A stretch of DNA of 64,000 bases from Corynebacterium sp. NML130628 (GCF_001875665.1 NZ_MLAL01000016.1:186001-250000); one strand, 5' to 3'. Numbered from the stretch's first letter, positions 11,401 through 19,139 are shown. Program-made: numbers and translations. Notes: generated by a model from the sequence alone, not told the origin.

Positions 11401-11439
11401 GTGCAGGCGACCTATAACCCAACGGGCGGCGCAGTGTAA
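8422..11439 (+). CDS. ftsK: DNA translocase FtsK
   Basis: Septal DNA pump that clears and aligns chromosome termini during division. The 1005 residues begin with a basic disordered stretch of about 130. Membrane segments at about residues 135-290 follow ([31 protein letters not shown] and others), then a Pro/Ser/Glu-rich linker. The motor carries Walker A GSTGSGKS near residue 631 and Walker B LILIDP near 660. A C-terminal winged-helix gamma domain at about 900-965 ([24 protein letters not shown]) should read chromosome polarity (KOPS-like) sequences and contact XerD. A short acidic tail ends the protein. Start ATG 8422 fits the leaderless promoter. Confidence 0.95.
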   Translation: MSARKPAPRTTGASTGPRDRARSTTSRYGAPASITHPPTSSMVAAETADERVGSATRVVGSSIGSAVRGAGSLLAKLRPHRKERFDSVPVSSDYEDEDDNFEFFDDGNSDTSSQREERHPKSRPVLQFSAGNVDAYGLVLIGLAAILGASVWMDIAGPVGNVIAQGVHWAIGAGALLLPVILVCVAIALMLNVRAEPAVRARVASGLLIIGVAMLGMIHVFAGNPADWESRKIAGGVVGTFTGGLLAAGFSSYVAVPLLGLVIVYGALRTTGITVREAYDFFTAWLGSVFHRPESDDDADLYSDAGKDIDAIAEGRRSSVSRRARVEPETRAPRAGVTPQTRAKRPKASRFSSFSEKLRNASTPLGNYPAEAEATPASEQAEPEVFDFSADFSTQDDESATTVIERQEPKRASTRTPSQGEETKILPRPTLEESQAERDAVDQSREAVRQAVKARSGKDPSGAPSQPAREGHAKRVDRNSTYVVPTTDLLLAGQAPKTRTEANDRMIEAITEVFEEFNVNAMVTGFSRGPTVTRYEVELGPGVKVSKITNLQSNLAYAVATDNVRLLTPIPGKSAVGIEVPNQDREMVRLRDVLEAPNVAADDDPMLIGLGKDIEGDFIASSVQKMPHLLVAGSTGSGKSAFVNSMLVSLLTRATPEEVRLILIDPKMVELTPYEGIPHLITPIITQPKKASAALQWLVEEMEQRYMDMKTARVRHIKDFNKKVKSGEITAPAGSQREMRPYPFIVCVVDELADLMMTAPKEIEDSIVRITQKARAAGIHLVLATQRPSVDVVTGLIKTNVPSRLAFATSSLTDSRVILDQGGAEKLIGMGDGLFIPQGAGKPQRMQGAFVSDPEIQAVVDAAKSQDEPQYVEGVTEEKESEKKVIDDDIGKDLDDLLEAVELVVTAQLGSTSMLQRKLRIGFAKAGRLMDLMESRGIVGPSEGSKAREVLVKPEELETIIWMLKGADPAEAPKDADAQLGDDAPTDEGTAKTVQATYNPTGGAV

Positions 11440-11463
11440 CTGGTGGCAGCCCCTCTGATCGTG

Positions 11464-11469
11464 TAGCGT
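11464..11469 (+). promoter_or_regulatory. -10 box upstream of the terC riboswitch
   Basis: TAGCGT predicts transcription starting at about 11476, just before the aptamer's GGGGAGTA block, as needed for a functional riboswitch leader. Confidence 0.45.
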
Positions 11470-11475
11470 TGCATT

Positions 11476-11620
11476 CGCATTGGAGGGGAGTACCCCGCAA
11501 GTGCCTCGAATCGTCAACACGGAACATGCATATCCCGGTTGAGGCAGCCGCTCTGCGTTTACGCCGCGGTGGGGGAGACCTCCGGTCTTTCTTTGTCCGA
11601 TGCAACGACCGGAGGTAACC
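11476..11620 (+). promoter_or_regulatory. yybP-ykoY manganese riboswitch with RBS-sequestering stem
   Basis: The leader shows yybP-ykoY hallmarks in order: AGGGGAGTA (11484-11492), the CGTCAACAC block (11512-11520, family CGUCAnCAC) and GGGGGAGACC at the 3' end (11571-11580). These match the two loops that form the Mn2+ site in this class. CCTCCGGTC (11579-11587) is perfectly complementary to GACCGGAGG (11607-11615), which contains the RBS of terC. The expression platform therefore appears translational: one state hides the RBS and Mn2+ binding should release it. Exact aptamer boundaries need covariance-model alignment. Confidence 0.85.
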
Positions 11621-11623
11621 ACC

Positions 11624-12793
11624 TTGAGTGTCCCCCTATGGATCTGGCTGCTGACAGCCGCAATTATTCTGGGCTTCTTTGCCTTTGACTTTCTCACCCA
11701 TGTTCGCCAAGCCCACGAACCGACAGTCAAAGAATCCGCCTTTTGGACGCTTTTCTACATGACGATGGCAGCGATCTGCGGCGGAGTGATCTGGTGGGAA
11801 TGGGACGGCGAGCACGGCGTCCAGTTCTTCACCGGCTATATCACCGAGCTGGCGCTGTCCGTGGACAACCTGTTCGTATTCGCGCTCATCATGGGCGCGT
11901 TTAAGATTCCGAGGCGATACCAACAAAAGGTACTGCTCTTAGGCATTGTCATCGCGTTGGTATGCCGTTTGCTGTTCATTTTGCTCGGCGCGGCCCTCAT
12001 TGAAGCTTGGAGCGATGTATTCTATCTCTTCGCGGCGTTCTTGATTTACACCGCGGTCAAGCTCGTGTACGACGAGGCGACCGATGCGCCCGAGGACGAC
12101 CCGAACGACATGGCGGTCGTGAAAGCGTTGCGAAAGATCGTTCCTGTGACGAGCTCTTATCATGGCGACAAGCTGTGGTCGAAGACCAAGGAAGGCAAAT
12201 CTGCTGCAACACCGCTGTTCGTTGCTTTGCTTTCTATCGGCTTCATTGACGTGATGTTCGCTTTCGACTCGATTCCGGCAATCTATGGCATCACCTCCGA
12301 GGCATACATTGTGTTTACCGCGAATGCGTTCGCGCTCATGGGTCTGCGCCAGATGTTCTTCTTGCTTTCGGGATTGCTTGATCGCGTGGTGTACTTGCCG
12401 TACGGCCTTGGCATCATCCTCGGATTCATCGGCGTCAAGCTGTTGCTACATGCTCTTCACGAGAACAACCTGCCGTTCATCAACGGTGGCGAAAATGTGA
12501 GTGTTCCGGAGGTTGGTACCGTTGCTTCCCTGGGTGTCATCGTGGCGGTACTGGTGATTACCGTTCTGTGTTCCATGGTCAAGGACCGGGCAGATATCAA
12601 GGCTGGCCGCCGTGACCCGAACGGGCCGAGCTGGCACATCGACTATGACGACCATGGCAACCGCCGGAAGGTAGATAACCAGGGCCATCATATCGAGTGG
12701 ATTGATGACCCTGCTACGTCTGGAAAAGGCGACCATACCGCCACCGGCTCCCGCGAAACGGACCACCTCCATGTCCAGCGCGGGAAGAAATAA
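11624..12793 (+). CDS. TerC-family membrane protein (likely Mn2+ exporter)
   Basis: Integral membrane protein of about 389 residues with 7-9 hydrophobic segments. It has the TerC signature acidic motifs in membrane helices: ELALSVDNLFVFALI and FIDVMFAFDSIPAI, each with a conserved Asp. TerC/Alx/MeeF-type proteins export or buffer manganese, in part to metallate secreted enzymes. The manganese riboswitch upstream supports that role over tellurite resistance. The C-terminal ~70 residues are hydrophilic and His-rich, possibly metal-binding. I place the start at TTG 11624, 8 bases after RBS GGAGG (11611-11615). The frame also opens at ATG 11600, but that start lies inside the riboswitch stem. Confidence 0.88.
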   Translation: MSVPLWIWLLTAAIILGFFAFDFLTHVRQAHEPTVKESAFWTLFYMTMAAICGGVIWWEWDGEHGVQFFTGYITELALSVDNLFVFALIMGAFKIPRRYQQKVLLLGIVIALVCRLLFILLGAALIEAWSDVFYLFAAFLIYTAVKLVYDEATDAPEDDPNDMAVVKALRKIVPVTSSYHGDKLWSKTKEGKSAATPLFVALLSIGFIDVMFAFDSIPAIYGITSEAYIVFTANAFALMGLRQMFFLLSGLLDRVVYLPYGLGIILGFIGVKLLLHALHENNLPFINGGENVSVPEVGTVASLGVIVAVLVITVLCSMVKDRADIKAGRRDPNGPSWHIDYDDHGNRRKVDNQGHHIEWIDDPATSGKGDHTATGSRETDHLHVQRGKK

Positions 12794-12811
12794 ATAAGCG
12801 GCGGTTTAGGA

Positions 12812-13099
12812 TTACGGGAATACCCGGGAGACCGGGTTCCACTCGTGGATCTCGCGGCTGAGGAGGGCGTTTTCCTGCCAGTAAGGGTCCTGGTTCATCA
12901 CCGATACAGCTTCCGCCACGTCTGCTGTATCCGGCAGTTGGACGATGATGAGGGCCTTGCCGGCGTCAACAAGCGGGCCGGAACCGACAATCCTGCCGAG
13001 CTCTAGCTGCTTCGAAATGAATTCGCGGTGTGCAGGCCGAGTGGCGTCCACAAGTTCCGTATCATCTGAATATGTGTAATGAAAAGCAAAATATTTCAT
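12812..13099 (-). CDS. YciI-family protein
   Basis: A 95-residue protein of the YciI (ferredoxin-like fold) family. Family features include the N-terminal YFAFHYTYSDD strand, the RPAHREFISKQLELGRIVGSGPL block with its conserved His and Gly-Pro, and DPYWQENAL near the end. YciI domains occur as small stand-alone enzymes or modules; no specific substrate can be assigned. It is convergent with terC and divergent from pgsA. ATG 13099 has a -10 hexamer exactly 7 bases before it, indicating leaderless expression. Confidence 0.85.
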   Translation of the reverse strand: MKYFAFHYTYSDDTELVDATRPAHREFISKQLELGRIVGSGPLVDAGKALIIVQLPDTADVAEAVSVMNQDPYWQENALLSREIHEWNPVSRVFP

Positions 13100-13106
13100 A
13101 ACACGC

Positions 13107-13112
13107 AGTCTA
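13107..13112 (-). promoter_or_regulatory. -10 box of the YciI gene (leaderless)
   Basis: TAGACT on the minus strand ends 7 bases before ATG 13099. It is packed back-to-back with the pgsA promoter in a 45-base divergent gap. Confidence 0.6.
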
Positions 13113-13131
13113 AGGGAAAGCTCGGGATAGG

Positions 13132-13137
13132 TAGGGT
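13132..13137 (+). promoter_or_regulatory. -10 box of pgsA (leaderless GTG)
   Basis: TAGGGT ends 7 bases before GTG 13145 and decides that start over the more upstream in-frame ATG at 13079, which overlaps the divergent YciI gene. Confidence 0.6.
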
Positions 13138-13144
13138 AGAACGC

Positions 13145-13681
13145 GTGACTGAAAAACCATCGAACTGGAACGTACCCAACGTCTTAACGTCGTTGCGTAT
13201 TATCTTCATCCCCGTCTTCGCGTGGTTGGCGCTCGAACAGCGGTGGGGCGCAGCATTCGGTGTGTTCGTCGCCCTGATGATCACTGACAAACTAGACGGA
13301 ACCATTGCCCGCACTTACAACTTAATTACGGATTTTGGCAAAATTGCGGACCCGATCGCGGACAAAGCACTGATGATCACCGCGCTTGTCGTGCTCAACG
13401 TAGCGTCCAATCTCCCCGTGTGGATGACTGTTGTGATCGTGGTGCGCGAACTCGGCATCACCGTGTGGCGTATGTGGATGCTACGCAACGACCAGGTAGT
13501 TCCAGCCTCCAAGGGGGGCAAGGTGAAAACAGTGCTGCAGACCGTCGGCGTGGCGCTCTACCTATGCCCACTGCCTTCCTGGATGGATGCCCCCTCATAT
13601 GTTGTCATGGTGTTGGCAGTAGTTGTGACAGTTGTGACAGGGGTTCAGTACCTGCTTGATGCGCGTAAGGTGAACAGCTAA
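13145..13681 (+). CDS. pgsA: CDP-diacylglycerol-glycerol-3-phosphate phosphatidyltransferase
   Basis: Transfers a phosphatidyl group from CDP-diacylglycerol to glycerol-3-phosphate, the committed step to phosphatidylglycerol. The CDP-alcohol phosphotransferase motif is complete: DG-x2-AR-x8-G-x3-D-x3-D, beginning LDGTIARTYN. The protein has several transmembrane helices and 178 residues from GTG 13145. Other CDP-alcohol transferases share the motif, so PgsA rests on the pgsA-cinA-clgR context typical of actinobacteria. The stop TAA shares its last A with the ATG of cinA, indicating translational coupling. Confidence 0.9.
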   Translation: MTEKPSNWNVPNVLTSLRIIFIPVFAWLALEQRWGAAFGVFVALMITDKLDGTIARTYNLITDFGKIADPIADKALMITALVVLNVASNLPVWMTVVIVVRELGITVWRMWMLRNDQVVPASKGGKVKTVLQTVGVALYLCPLPSWMDAPSYVVMVLAVVVTVVTGVQYLLDARKVNS

Positions 13682-14244
13682 TGGGCGAGATCGCCGCTGA
13701 GGTAATCACGGAACTCACCGCTCGACGCGAAACCATCGGCCTCTGCGAATCTCTCACAGCGGGTTTGGCAAGCGCTACGCTTGCTGAGGTCCCCGGGGCG
13801 TCTGCCGCGTTACGCGGTGCTATGGTGACATACGCGACTGATTGCAAGGTCGGGTTGGCTGGCGTTCCGCCAGCCGTAATCGAAAAGTACGGGCCGGTGT
13901 CTCCGATCACAGCTCGGGAAATGGCGAAGGCCGCCAGGCGGAAGCTCAACGCGGATTGGGGGATTTCACTTACCGGCGTGGCAGGCCCCAGCGAACAGGA
14001 CGGACACCCAGTAGGAGAAGTATGGATCGGCCTAGCTTCCAACAAGGGGTGTTCAGCGGAACTTGCAGGAGACATACTTTCTGACGCACCCCTCGTACGC
14101 GGCTGCGTTCCGGGCTCGACGGAAACCCGAAACCTGCTCCACGGCGAACGTAACGACGTGCGCAGATGGGCTGTTGAAGCTGCACTTCGAGCCCTGCTCA
14201 AGGCGCTACGGGAACAAAACGACGAGGACGGGAGTTGTACCTAG
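13681..14244 (+). CDS. CinA C-terminal-type nicotinamide-nucleotide amidohydrolase
   Basis: A 187-residue stand-alone version of the CinA C-terminal (PncC) domain, which deamidates nicotinamide mononucleotide to nicotinate mononucleotide in pyridine nucleotide salvage. The hallmark [20 protein letters not shown] occurs near residue 22, and [22 protein letters not shown] is the conserved central block. The N-terminal CinA (molybdopterin-like) domain is absent, as usual here. It overlaps pgsA by one base and clgR by one base (TAGTG). The symbol cinA is commonly used for this gene although it is only the PncC part. Confidence 0.88.
   Translation: MGEIAAEVITELTARRETIGLCESLTAGLASATLAEVPGASAALRGAMVTYATDCKVGLAGVPPAVIEKYGPVSPITAREMAKAARRKLNADWGISLTGVAGPSEQDGHPVGEVWIGLASNKGCSAELAGDILSDAPLVRGCVPGSTETRNLLHGERNDVRRWAVEAALRALLKALREQNDEDGSCT
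14210..14236 (+). promoter_or_regulatory. Candidate ECF-sigma (SigE/SigH-type) promoter of clgR
   Basis: GGGAAC (14210-14215), 17-base spacer, AGTT (14233-14236), inside the 3' end of cinA. The actinobacterial SigE/SigH consensus is GGAA-N16-20-CGTT or similar. Start of transcription would fall at about the GTG 14244. clgR is known as an ECF-sigma target in related genera, which supports the call. Confidence 0.55.
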
Positions 14245-14621
14245 TGATGACTACGACACTTCTAATCGATACGCCGCTTGAGTCCTCGTTCGATGCTCAG
14301 GATGAGGTCACTTTTCCATTCCGCAAGTCTGAGGCGCGCCAGAAAGAACCACTGCTGCGCGAAGCCCTCGGAATGTCTCTCCGTGCTTTCCGGGCAGACA
14401 AAGGCGTGACGCTGCGAGCTCTCGCTGCTCAGGCTCGTGTCTCTTCTGGGTACCTGTCAGAATTGGAACGTGGACGCAAGGAAGTTTCTTCCGAGCTGCT
14501 CGCCTCGATTTGTGAAGCCCTCGATACTACGGTTTCTGAAGTTGTCCTTGAGGCTGTTGCAAATCTGTCTTTGCAGTCGATCAACGATGAATTCGTCGCG
14601 GCTGAGGCGGTTCACGCGTAG
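14244..14621 (+). CDS. clgR: ClgR transcriptional regulator
   Basis: XRE-type helix-turn-helix activator of Clp protease and other proteostasis genes. The HTH lies at about residues 48-75 ([26 protein letters not shown]). The 125-residue protein ends in a small hydrophobic tail (EAVHA), and ClgR is itself a Clp substrate in relatives. I use GTG 14244, which overlaps the cinA stop and lies 9 bases from GGAG (14231-14234); ATG 14247 is equally possible. pspA directly downstream matches the clgR-pspA envelope-stress unit known from mycobacteria. Confidence 0.92.
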   Translation: MMTTTLLIDTPLESSFDAQDEVTFPFRKSEARQKEPLLREALGMSLRAFRADKGVTLRALAAQARVSSGYLSELERGRKEVSSELLASICEALDTTVSEVVLEAVANLSLQSINDEFVAAEAVHA

Positions 14622-14641
14622 CGCTGCAACGTCGCAACAGC

Positions 14642-14647
14642 TAGAAT
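14642..14647 (+). promoter_or_regulatory. -10 box for pspA
   Basis: TAGAAT, a near-consensus -10, predicts transcription from about 14654 and a leader of roughly 58 bases before ATG 14712. I could not find a convincing ClgR dyad near it. Confidence 0.5.
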
Positions 14648-14711
14648 ACGAACCAGTTTGGCCGTGGATACGGCTAGTTTCAATGCTCAGCGAAAGGTAA
14701 AACGCATCACT

Positions 14712-15539
14712 ATGGCAAACCCGTTTTCAAAATTCTGGAACTACCTGATGGCGCTCTTCGACAACAAGATCGAAGAGAACGCTGACCCAAAGATCCAGAT
14801 TGAGCAGGCGATCTCTGAAGCTCAGCGCCAACACCAGGAGCTCTCACAGCAGGCCGCCGCGGTTATCGGTAATCAGCGTCAGCTGGAGATGCAACTGAAC
14901 CGTCGTCTGGAGGAAGTTGAAAAGCTTCAGGCGAATGCTCGTCAGGCGCTTCAGTTAGCAGACAAGTCTCGTTCAAACGGTGACACGCAAAAGGCCACCG
15001 AGTACGAGAATGCTGCTGAGGCGTTCGCTGCACAGCTTGTCACAGCAGAGCAGGGCATTGAAGACACGAAGGCACTGCACGACCAGGCACTGCAGCAGGC
15101 AGCACAGGCAAAACAAGCTGTTGAGCGCAACGCTGCGCACCTTCAGCAGCAGGTCGCCGAGCGCTCTAAGCTGCTTTCACAGCTTGAGCAGGCGAAGATG
15201 CAAGAGAAGGTCTCGGAGACAATGCGCTCCATGAACTCGATTACGAGTTCCGGCCCCAACCTGGATCAGGTTCGCGACAAGATTGAGCGCCGTTACGCTA
15301 ACGCCTTGGGCGCTGCGGAGCTCGCTGAAAACTCGATTCAGGGCCGCATGGCAGAGGTTGAGCAGGCCGGTATTCAAATGGCGGGCCACAGCCGCCTTGA
15401 GCAGATCCGCGCTGAGATGTCCGGCGAGTTGAACTCTGGCAAGGAACAGCAGTCGATTGAGCAGAGCAAGACTGACGGGCCACAGGTGAGTGAAGACGCA
15501 GTGGCTCGCCGTATGCGTGAGCTGCGCGGCGAAGCCTAA
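14712..15539 (+). CDS. pspA: Phage-shock protein PspA/IM30 homologue
   Basis: Peripheral inner-membrane ESCRT-III-like protein that stabilises damaged membranes. The 275 residues are almost entirely coiled coil, rich in Gln/Ala/Glu, with the amphipathic N-terminal helix ([22 protein letters not shown]) that binds lipid. The start is ATG 14712, because homologous sequence begins there; 18 more upstream codons are open but unrelated. It is preceded by clgR and closed by a strong terminator. The partner membrane proteins that follow pspA in mycobacteria (Rv2743c/Rv2742c type) are not present here. Confidence 0.9.
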   Translation: MANPFSKFWNYLMALFDNKIEENADPKIQIEQAISEAQRQHQELSQQAAAVIGNQRQLEMQLNRRLEEVEKLQANARQALQLADKSRSNGDTQKATEYENAAEAFAAQLVTAEQGIEDTKALHDQALQQAAQAKQAVERNAAHLQQQVAERSKLLSQLEQAKMQEKVSETMRSMNSITSSGPNLDQVRDKIERRYANALGAAELAENSIQGRMAEVEQAGIQMAGHSRLEQIRAEMSGELNSGKEQQSIEQSKTDGPQVSEDAVARRMRELRGEA

Positions 15540-15549
15540 CGCTTAATTA

Positions 15550-15590
15550 AAAAACTCCAGGTTCTTTTGCGGAGAACCTGGAGTTTTTCT
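15550..15590 (+). terminator. Intrinsic terminator of pspA
   Basis: A perfect 16-base stem (AAAAACTCCAGGTTCT / AGAACCTGGAGTTTTT) with a 7-base loop and a T-rich tail. The A-run and T-run make it bidirectional, so it may also serve the convergent bioYMN operon. Confidence 0.93.
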
Positions 15591-15631
15591 TTTGACGTCT
15601 TAGCCTCGGTGGGAGCTATGTGAGTTGAGGA

Positions 15632-16249
15632 CTAGTCGAGGGCTCCGCGAGCTACAAGCGCATCGCCGATGTTTTCCGCCCTCCGGATACTGCGCACGAT
15701 TAAAGGCACGCCAAATGCGAGTGGAGAAAAGCCCAAGCCACGGGCCTTGCGGGCGTCGAGAACCTCTTGCGACGTCTGCAGAATTAGGGGTATAAGCCGC
15801 AGCGTGAGAGCGATAGCGAGGCTGATTTTCTCAGTCGGGACACCGAATCGCGCGAGCGGTTTGAGGCCTTCTTCGAGTGAAACGAGCAGCGCTTCAACGG
15901 TCGTTGTGAGCGTGAGGAGATTCGCCGCAAGAATCGTAGCGAAGAGGGCGATGAGCGTGATACATGCGAGGCGAATGCCATCCTGCCAAATGAGAAACCC
16001 ACCGAGCATTGCAAATAAGGGAAGGATCGGCATGAGCTGGCGCACAACTATTCGGGCCGGGATTCTTGCTACGAAATACAGCACAAGAACGATACACAGT
16101 AGCGTAAGAGCGATTGAAAACGTACGCCCCAGGTTGGTTGCCAAGACAATATAGAAGATGAGCAACACGAATTTGATCTGAGGACTCACTCGGTGAATGA
16201 GGGTGTCTCCAGGTACGTAGACACCCATAGGTAGTGAATCAATCTTCAC
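15632..16249 (-). CDS. bioN: Biotin ECF transporter transmembrane subunit
   Basis: EcfT-type transmembrane coupling subunit, 205 residues with about five membrane helices. The two Ala-Arg-Gly coupling motifs are seen as ARKARGLGFS and ALVARGALD; these contact the ATPase. It overlaps the end of bioM by 11 bases and is third in bioY-bioM-bioN. Assignment to biotin rests on bioY upstream and the BioQ-like operator. Confidence 0.9.
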   Translation of the reverse strand: MKIDSLPMGVYVPGDTLIHRVSPQIKFVLLIFYIVLATNLGRTFSIALTLLCIVLVLYFVARIPARIVVRQLMPILPLFAMLGGFLIWQDGIRLACITLIALFATILAANLLTLTTTVEALLVSLEEGLKPLARFGVPTEKISLAIALTLRLIPLILQTSQEVLDARKARGLGFSPLAFGVPLIVRSIRRAENIGDALVARGALD

Positions 16250-16934
16250 TATTCTGCTCCATTAACTCTTGATAGAACTCAATAGTGTCCTCTGGGGTAC
16301 TGTCGTACGCAATCACACCATCGTTGACGCAGATCACCCGATCGAAGTCGACAAGGAGATCTAGGTCGTGTGTAACCACGATTGTTTGTTGTTCAAGCGA
16401 ATTAAGCTCTGCGATGATGCGCCGCCGATTCCGCAGGTCGAGCAGCGTCGTCGGTTCGTCAGCAATGATGGTTGTCGGCTCGGTGACCAGCACGGCAGCC
16501 AACGCTAGCAGCTGCTTCTCGCCGCCCGAAAGCGTATGTGGCGATTGCTCTGCTTTGTGCAGCAACTTGAACCGTTTCAGCACGTCTTTGACGCGTTGTT
16601 CCTTCTCTGCTTTCGACAGTTTGAACTTCTTCAGCGAGAATGCGACATCGTCGTGGACTTGAGGCATCACAATTTGGCTCTCCGCATCGGAGAACACAAA
16701 CCCGACGCGGCGACGAACCTCAGAGCTACGAGTGGATAGGGAGAGGCCGTCATAAAGAACCTCGCCGGTACTCGGATCCTCGAGTCCATTGATGAGGCGA
16801 ACCAGCGTTGACTTCCCTGAGCCGTTGGAGCCAATGATGCCAATACGCTGCTCCTGCAAAGAGAGAGAAAAGGGCTGGAGTAGCGTGTTGTCATTCCGAA
16901 CGACGCTCACACCGTCGAAACTGATCTGCGGCAT
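16239..16934 (-). CDS. bioM: Biotin ECF transporter ATPase
   Basis: ABC ATPase of 231 residues powering the biotin ECF transporter. Walker A is GSNGSGKST, the Q-loop region is ESQIVMPQVHDDVAF, the signature LSGGEKQ, Walker B TIIADEP, and the switch histidine TIVVTHDLDL. It starts 14 bases after bioY and its end overlaps bioN, so the three subunits are translated together. Confidence 0.92.
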   Translation of the reverse strand: MPQISFDGVSVVRNDNTLLQPFSLSLQEQRIGIIGSNGSGKSTLVRLINGLEDPSTGEVLYDGLSLSTRSSEVRRRVGFVFSDAESQIVMPQVHDDVAFSLKKFKLSKAEKEQRVKDVLKRFKLLHKAEQSPHTLSGGEKQLLALAAVLVTEPTTIIADEPTTLLDLRNRRRIIAELNSLEQQTIVVTHDLDLLVDFDRVICVNDGVIAYDSTPEDTIEFYQELMEQNSED

Positions 16935-16948
16935 GGAAATAGTCCCAC

Positions 16949-17521
16949 CTATGAACGGCGAAGCGATGGGAGCGCAGCGCGAACCGCGAATGCGATGAAC
17001 ACAATCACAAGGATTTTCGCTGCGTCCGGGATGATAAAGGGCAACTGTGCAGCCCAGGCGGCACCAAAGGTCATACTAGCGCGGGCCATCAAGCCGAACA
17101 CGCCAAAGAAATACTGCAGGAACAGTCCTGCAAAACCGGCTAAGAGGAGAAGTGCGATGCTCGTAAAGGAGTTTTTGCTCGATGCGCGGTATGCAATGAG
17201 GCCTGCGACGAGGGCACTTGCAACGTAGCCGACCAGGTAGCCAACTGTAGGGCTACCGAGTGCGTAGACAACAGTGCGACCACCCGCGAGCACAGGAAGC
17301 GCTAGGCCGATGAGGAGGAACAACAGCACTGTGTATGTACCACGCTTTGGCCCAAGCACAAGCGCGGCGAGGATACATGCGGTGTTTTGCAGCACGATAG
17401 GTACGCCGGCAGCGCCGACTGGAATGGAGACAAAACCAAGGACGATGATGACTGCTGCGAATACAGCAATGTATGCGAGGTCTTGGGCTTCAATCTTTGA
17501 TTGAGAACTGGTTGATGACAT
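16949..17521 (-). CDS. bioY: Biotin transporter substrate-binding subunit BioY
   Basis: S-component of the biotin ECF transporter, 190 residues and about six membrane helices. The BioY-type segments VPIVLQNTACILAALVLGPKRG and GGRTVVYALGSPTVGYLVGY are present. The start is ATG 17521 (MSSTSSQSKIEAQDL), supported by a -10 hexamer 7 bases upstream; the open frame to 17560 would run through the operator. It is the first gene of bioYMN and is predicted to be repressed by a TetR-type BioQ through the adjacent dyad. Confidence 0.93.
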   Translation of the reverse strand: MSSTSSQSKIEAQDLAYIAVFAAVIIVLGFVSIPVGAAGVPIVLQNTACILAALVLGPKRGTYTVLLFLLIGLALPVLAGGRTVVYALGSPTVGYLVGYVASALVAGLIAYRASSKNSFTSIALLLLAGFAGLFLQYFFGVFGLMARASMTFGAAWAAQLPFIIPDAAKILVIVFIAFAVRAALPSLRRS

Positions 17522-17528
17522 AGCGAGA

Positions 17529-17534
17529 ATAATA
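17529..17534 (-). promoter_or_regulatory. -10 box of bioY (leaderless)
   Basis: TATTAT on the minus strand ends 7 bases before ATG 17521. Confidence 0.65.
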
Positions 17535-17536
17535 CC

Positions 17537-17549
17537 TGAACGGTGTTCA
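17537..17549. promoter_or_regulatory. BioQ-like operator
   Basis: Perfect inverted repeat TGAAC-GGT-GTTCA two bases upstream of the bioY -10. The published corynebacterial BioQ motif, from memory, is TGAAC-N3-GTTAC, so half-site and spacing fit. A bound repressor would cover the spacer of the bioY promoter. It could also affect the divergent gene at 17597. Confidence 0.75.
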
Positions 17550-17583
17550 ATTCGCTCCAAAAGCGTAGTGATTCTTAGGCGCG

Positions 17584-17589
17584 TATATT
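17584..17589 (+). promoter_or_regulatory. -10 box of the DUF3046 gene (leaderless)
   Basis: TATATT ends 7 bases before ATG 17597. It lies divergent from the bioY promoter within a 75-base gap. Confidence 0.65.
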
Positions 17590-17596
17590 AAGGGCC

Positions 17597-17812
17597 ATGC
17601 GATTAACGGAGTTTCACCAACTCGTTCAAGACGAATTTGGCGCCGAAAGGGCGTCTTGGATCATAGAAACGCAGCTTTTACCGCGTCAAGGATGTACTGC
17701 GGCTGAGGTTATCGAAAATGGTGGCGATTTGCGTCAGGCCTGGGAGGAATTATGCGACGCCTTCGATGTTCCCGAGGTGCGACGGCTTGGTGTTGATCGG
17801 CCAGGCTTCTAG
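17597..17812 (+). CDS. DUF3046 family small protein
   Basis: A 71-residue cytosolic protein (MRLTEFHQLVQDEFG...) of the DUF3046 family, which almost always sits just upstream of recA in actinobacteria. It is acidic and predicted helical, with a conserved WEELCDAFDVP stretch. No function is established. Conservation beside recA suggests a link to DNA metabolism, but nothing here tests that. Confidence 0.88.
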   Translation: MRLTEFHQLVQDEFGAERASWIIETQLLPRQGCTAAEVIENGGDLRQAWEELCDAFDVPEVRRLGVDRPGF

Positions 17813-17840
17813 GGTGGGTGAAGTGTTTGCCGCTTTCAAT

Positions 17841-17863
17841 TCGAACATGTATGCGTGTACACT
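17841..17863 (+). promoter_or_regulatory. LexA (SOS) box and recA promoter
   Basis: TCGAACATGTATGCGT (17841-17856) matches the left half of the corynebacterial SOS box TCGAAC-A-N2-TGTTCGA perfectly and four of seven bases of the right half. The -10 TACACT (17858-17863) lies directly downstream, so LexA would block the promoter. A second possible -10, TATAGT (17887-17892), could give constitutive expression. Confidence 0.7.
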
Positions 17864-17956
17864 CTGGTGGTGTCGGAACACTTCCCTATAGTGAGTCTCA
17901 GTTTTAGAAGTCATCGGGAACCGTAACCCTCGAAGGCGAGTCTAAACATGTGTGGA

Positions 17957-17986
17957 GGCGACGAAATACGTACTCGTGTTGTCGCC
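17957..17986 (+). other. Hairpin in the recA leader
   Basis: GGCGAC (17957-17962) pairs with GTCGCC (17981-17986) in the long recA 5' leader. The RBS AAGGAG (18009-18014) follows. A minimal ATG-TAG (18018-18023) sits between the RBS and the recA ATG at 18024. Any regulatory effect is unproven. Confidence 0.35.
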
Positions 17987-18023
17987 AGACCCGAGAAGAA
18001 TGAAAATTAAGGAGAACATGTAG

Positions 18024-19136
18024 ATGGCTGCGAAGAAAAAGGCCGCATCAGCGGCGAAAGATCGCCAGAACGCTTTGGATGCCGCACTCGCGATGATCGA
18101 GAAGGATTACGGCAAGGGGGCCGTAATGCGTCTTGGTGATGAAAATAGGCCACCAATTCAATCGATCTCATCTGGTAACACCGCTATCGACGTTGCTCTA
18201 GGGATCGGCGGTTGGCCACGGGGACGTGTTGTCGAGATTTATGGCCCCGAGTCTTCCGGTAAGACAACTGTTGCGCTGCATGCGATCGCCTCTGCGCAGC
18301 GCTCCGGGGGCATTGCGGCCTTTATCGATGCCGAGCATGCCCTCGACCCTGATTATGCGCGGAAGCTGGGCGTCGATACTGACAACCTGTTGGTCTCTCA
18401 GCCGGACACAGGGGAGCAGGCGCTTGAGATCGCGGACATGCTGGTTCGCTCTGGTGCGATTGACATTATCGTTATCGACTCTGTTGCTGCGCTCACCCCG
18501 AAGGCTGAAATCGAGGGCGAAATGGGAGACTCTCACGTTGGCCTCCAGGCGCGACTGATGTCACAAGCGCTGCGTAAGATGACCGGCGCCTTGTACAACT
18601 CAGGGACTACGGCAATTTTTATTAACCAGTTGCGCGAGAAAATCGGTGTCATGTTTGGCTCGCCTGAGACCACAACGGGTGGTAAGGCACTGAAATTCTA
18701 TTCTTCGGTCCGTTGCGACGTCCGACGCATCCAAACGCTCAAGGACGGCCAGGACTCGATCGGCAACCGGACCCGTCTCAAAGTGGTAAAGAATAAGGTG
18801 TCGCCGCCGTTCAAGATCGCAGAGTTTGACATTATGTACGGCGAAGGCATTTCGCGGGAGTCCTCCATCATCGATATGGGGGTTGAAAACGGCTTTGTCA
18901 AGAAGTCTGGGTCCTGGTTCACATACGAAGGTGATCAACTGGGACAGGGTAAGGAAAAGGCGCGAAACTTCCTGAAGGAAAACCCTGATCTTGCAGACGA
19001 GATTGAGCAGAAAATCTTCCGCGCTCTGGGGGTTGGGGAATTTGCAGCTGAGGATGACGCCTTGACTGATGACCCCGTGGACATGGTGCCAAACATTGAC
19101 TTCGATGATGCGGAAGAGCCTGCGAAGGCGAAGTAA
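18024..19136 (+). CDS. recA: Recombinase RecA
   Basis: ATP-dependent strand-exchange protein and LexA/SOS co-protease. The 370 residues include Walker A GPESSGKT (74-81), Walker [11 protein letters not shown], loop L1 ([10 protein letters not shown]) and loop L2 ([25 protein letters not shown]), with an acidic C-terminal tail. No intein is present. ATG 18024 is 9 bases from AAGGAG. The LexA box lies upstream, and recX follows three bases after the stop. Confidence 0.98.
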   Translation: MAAKKKAASAAKDRQNALDAALAMIEKDYGKGAVMRLGDENRPPIQSISSGNTAIDVALGIGGWPRGRVVEIYGPESSGKTTVALHAIASAQRSGGIAAFIDAEHALDPDYARKLGVDTDNLLVSQPDTGEQALEIADMLVRSGAIDIIVIDSVAALTPKAEIEGEMGDSHVGLQARLMSQALRKMTGALYNSGTTAIFINQLREKIGVMFGSPETTTGGKALKFYSSVRCDVRRIQTLKDGQDSIGNRTRLKVVKNKVSPPFKIAEFDIMYGEGISRESSIIDMGVENGFVKKSGSWFTYEGDQLGQGKEKARNFLKENPDLADEIEQKIFRALGVGEFAAEDDALTDDPVDMVPNIDFDDAEEPAKAK

Positions 19137-19139
19137 TAC

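Noticed and set aside
17913..17946. GGGAAC in the recA leader as an ECF-sigma promoter
   Set aside because: The base group 17 bases later is AGTC, not CGTT, and a SigA-type -10 with an SOS box is already present upstream.
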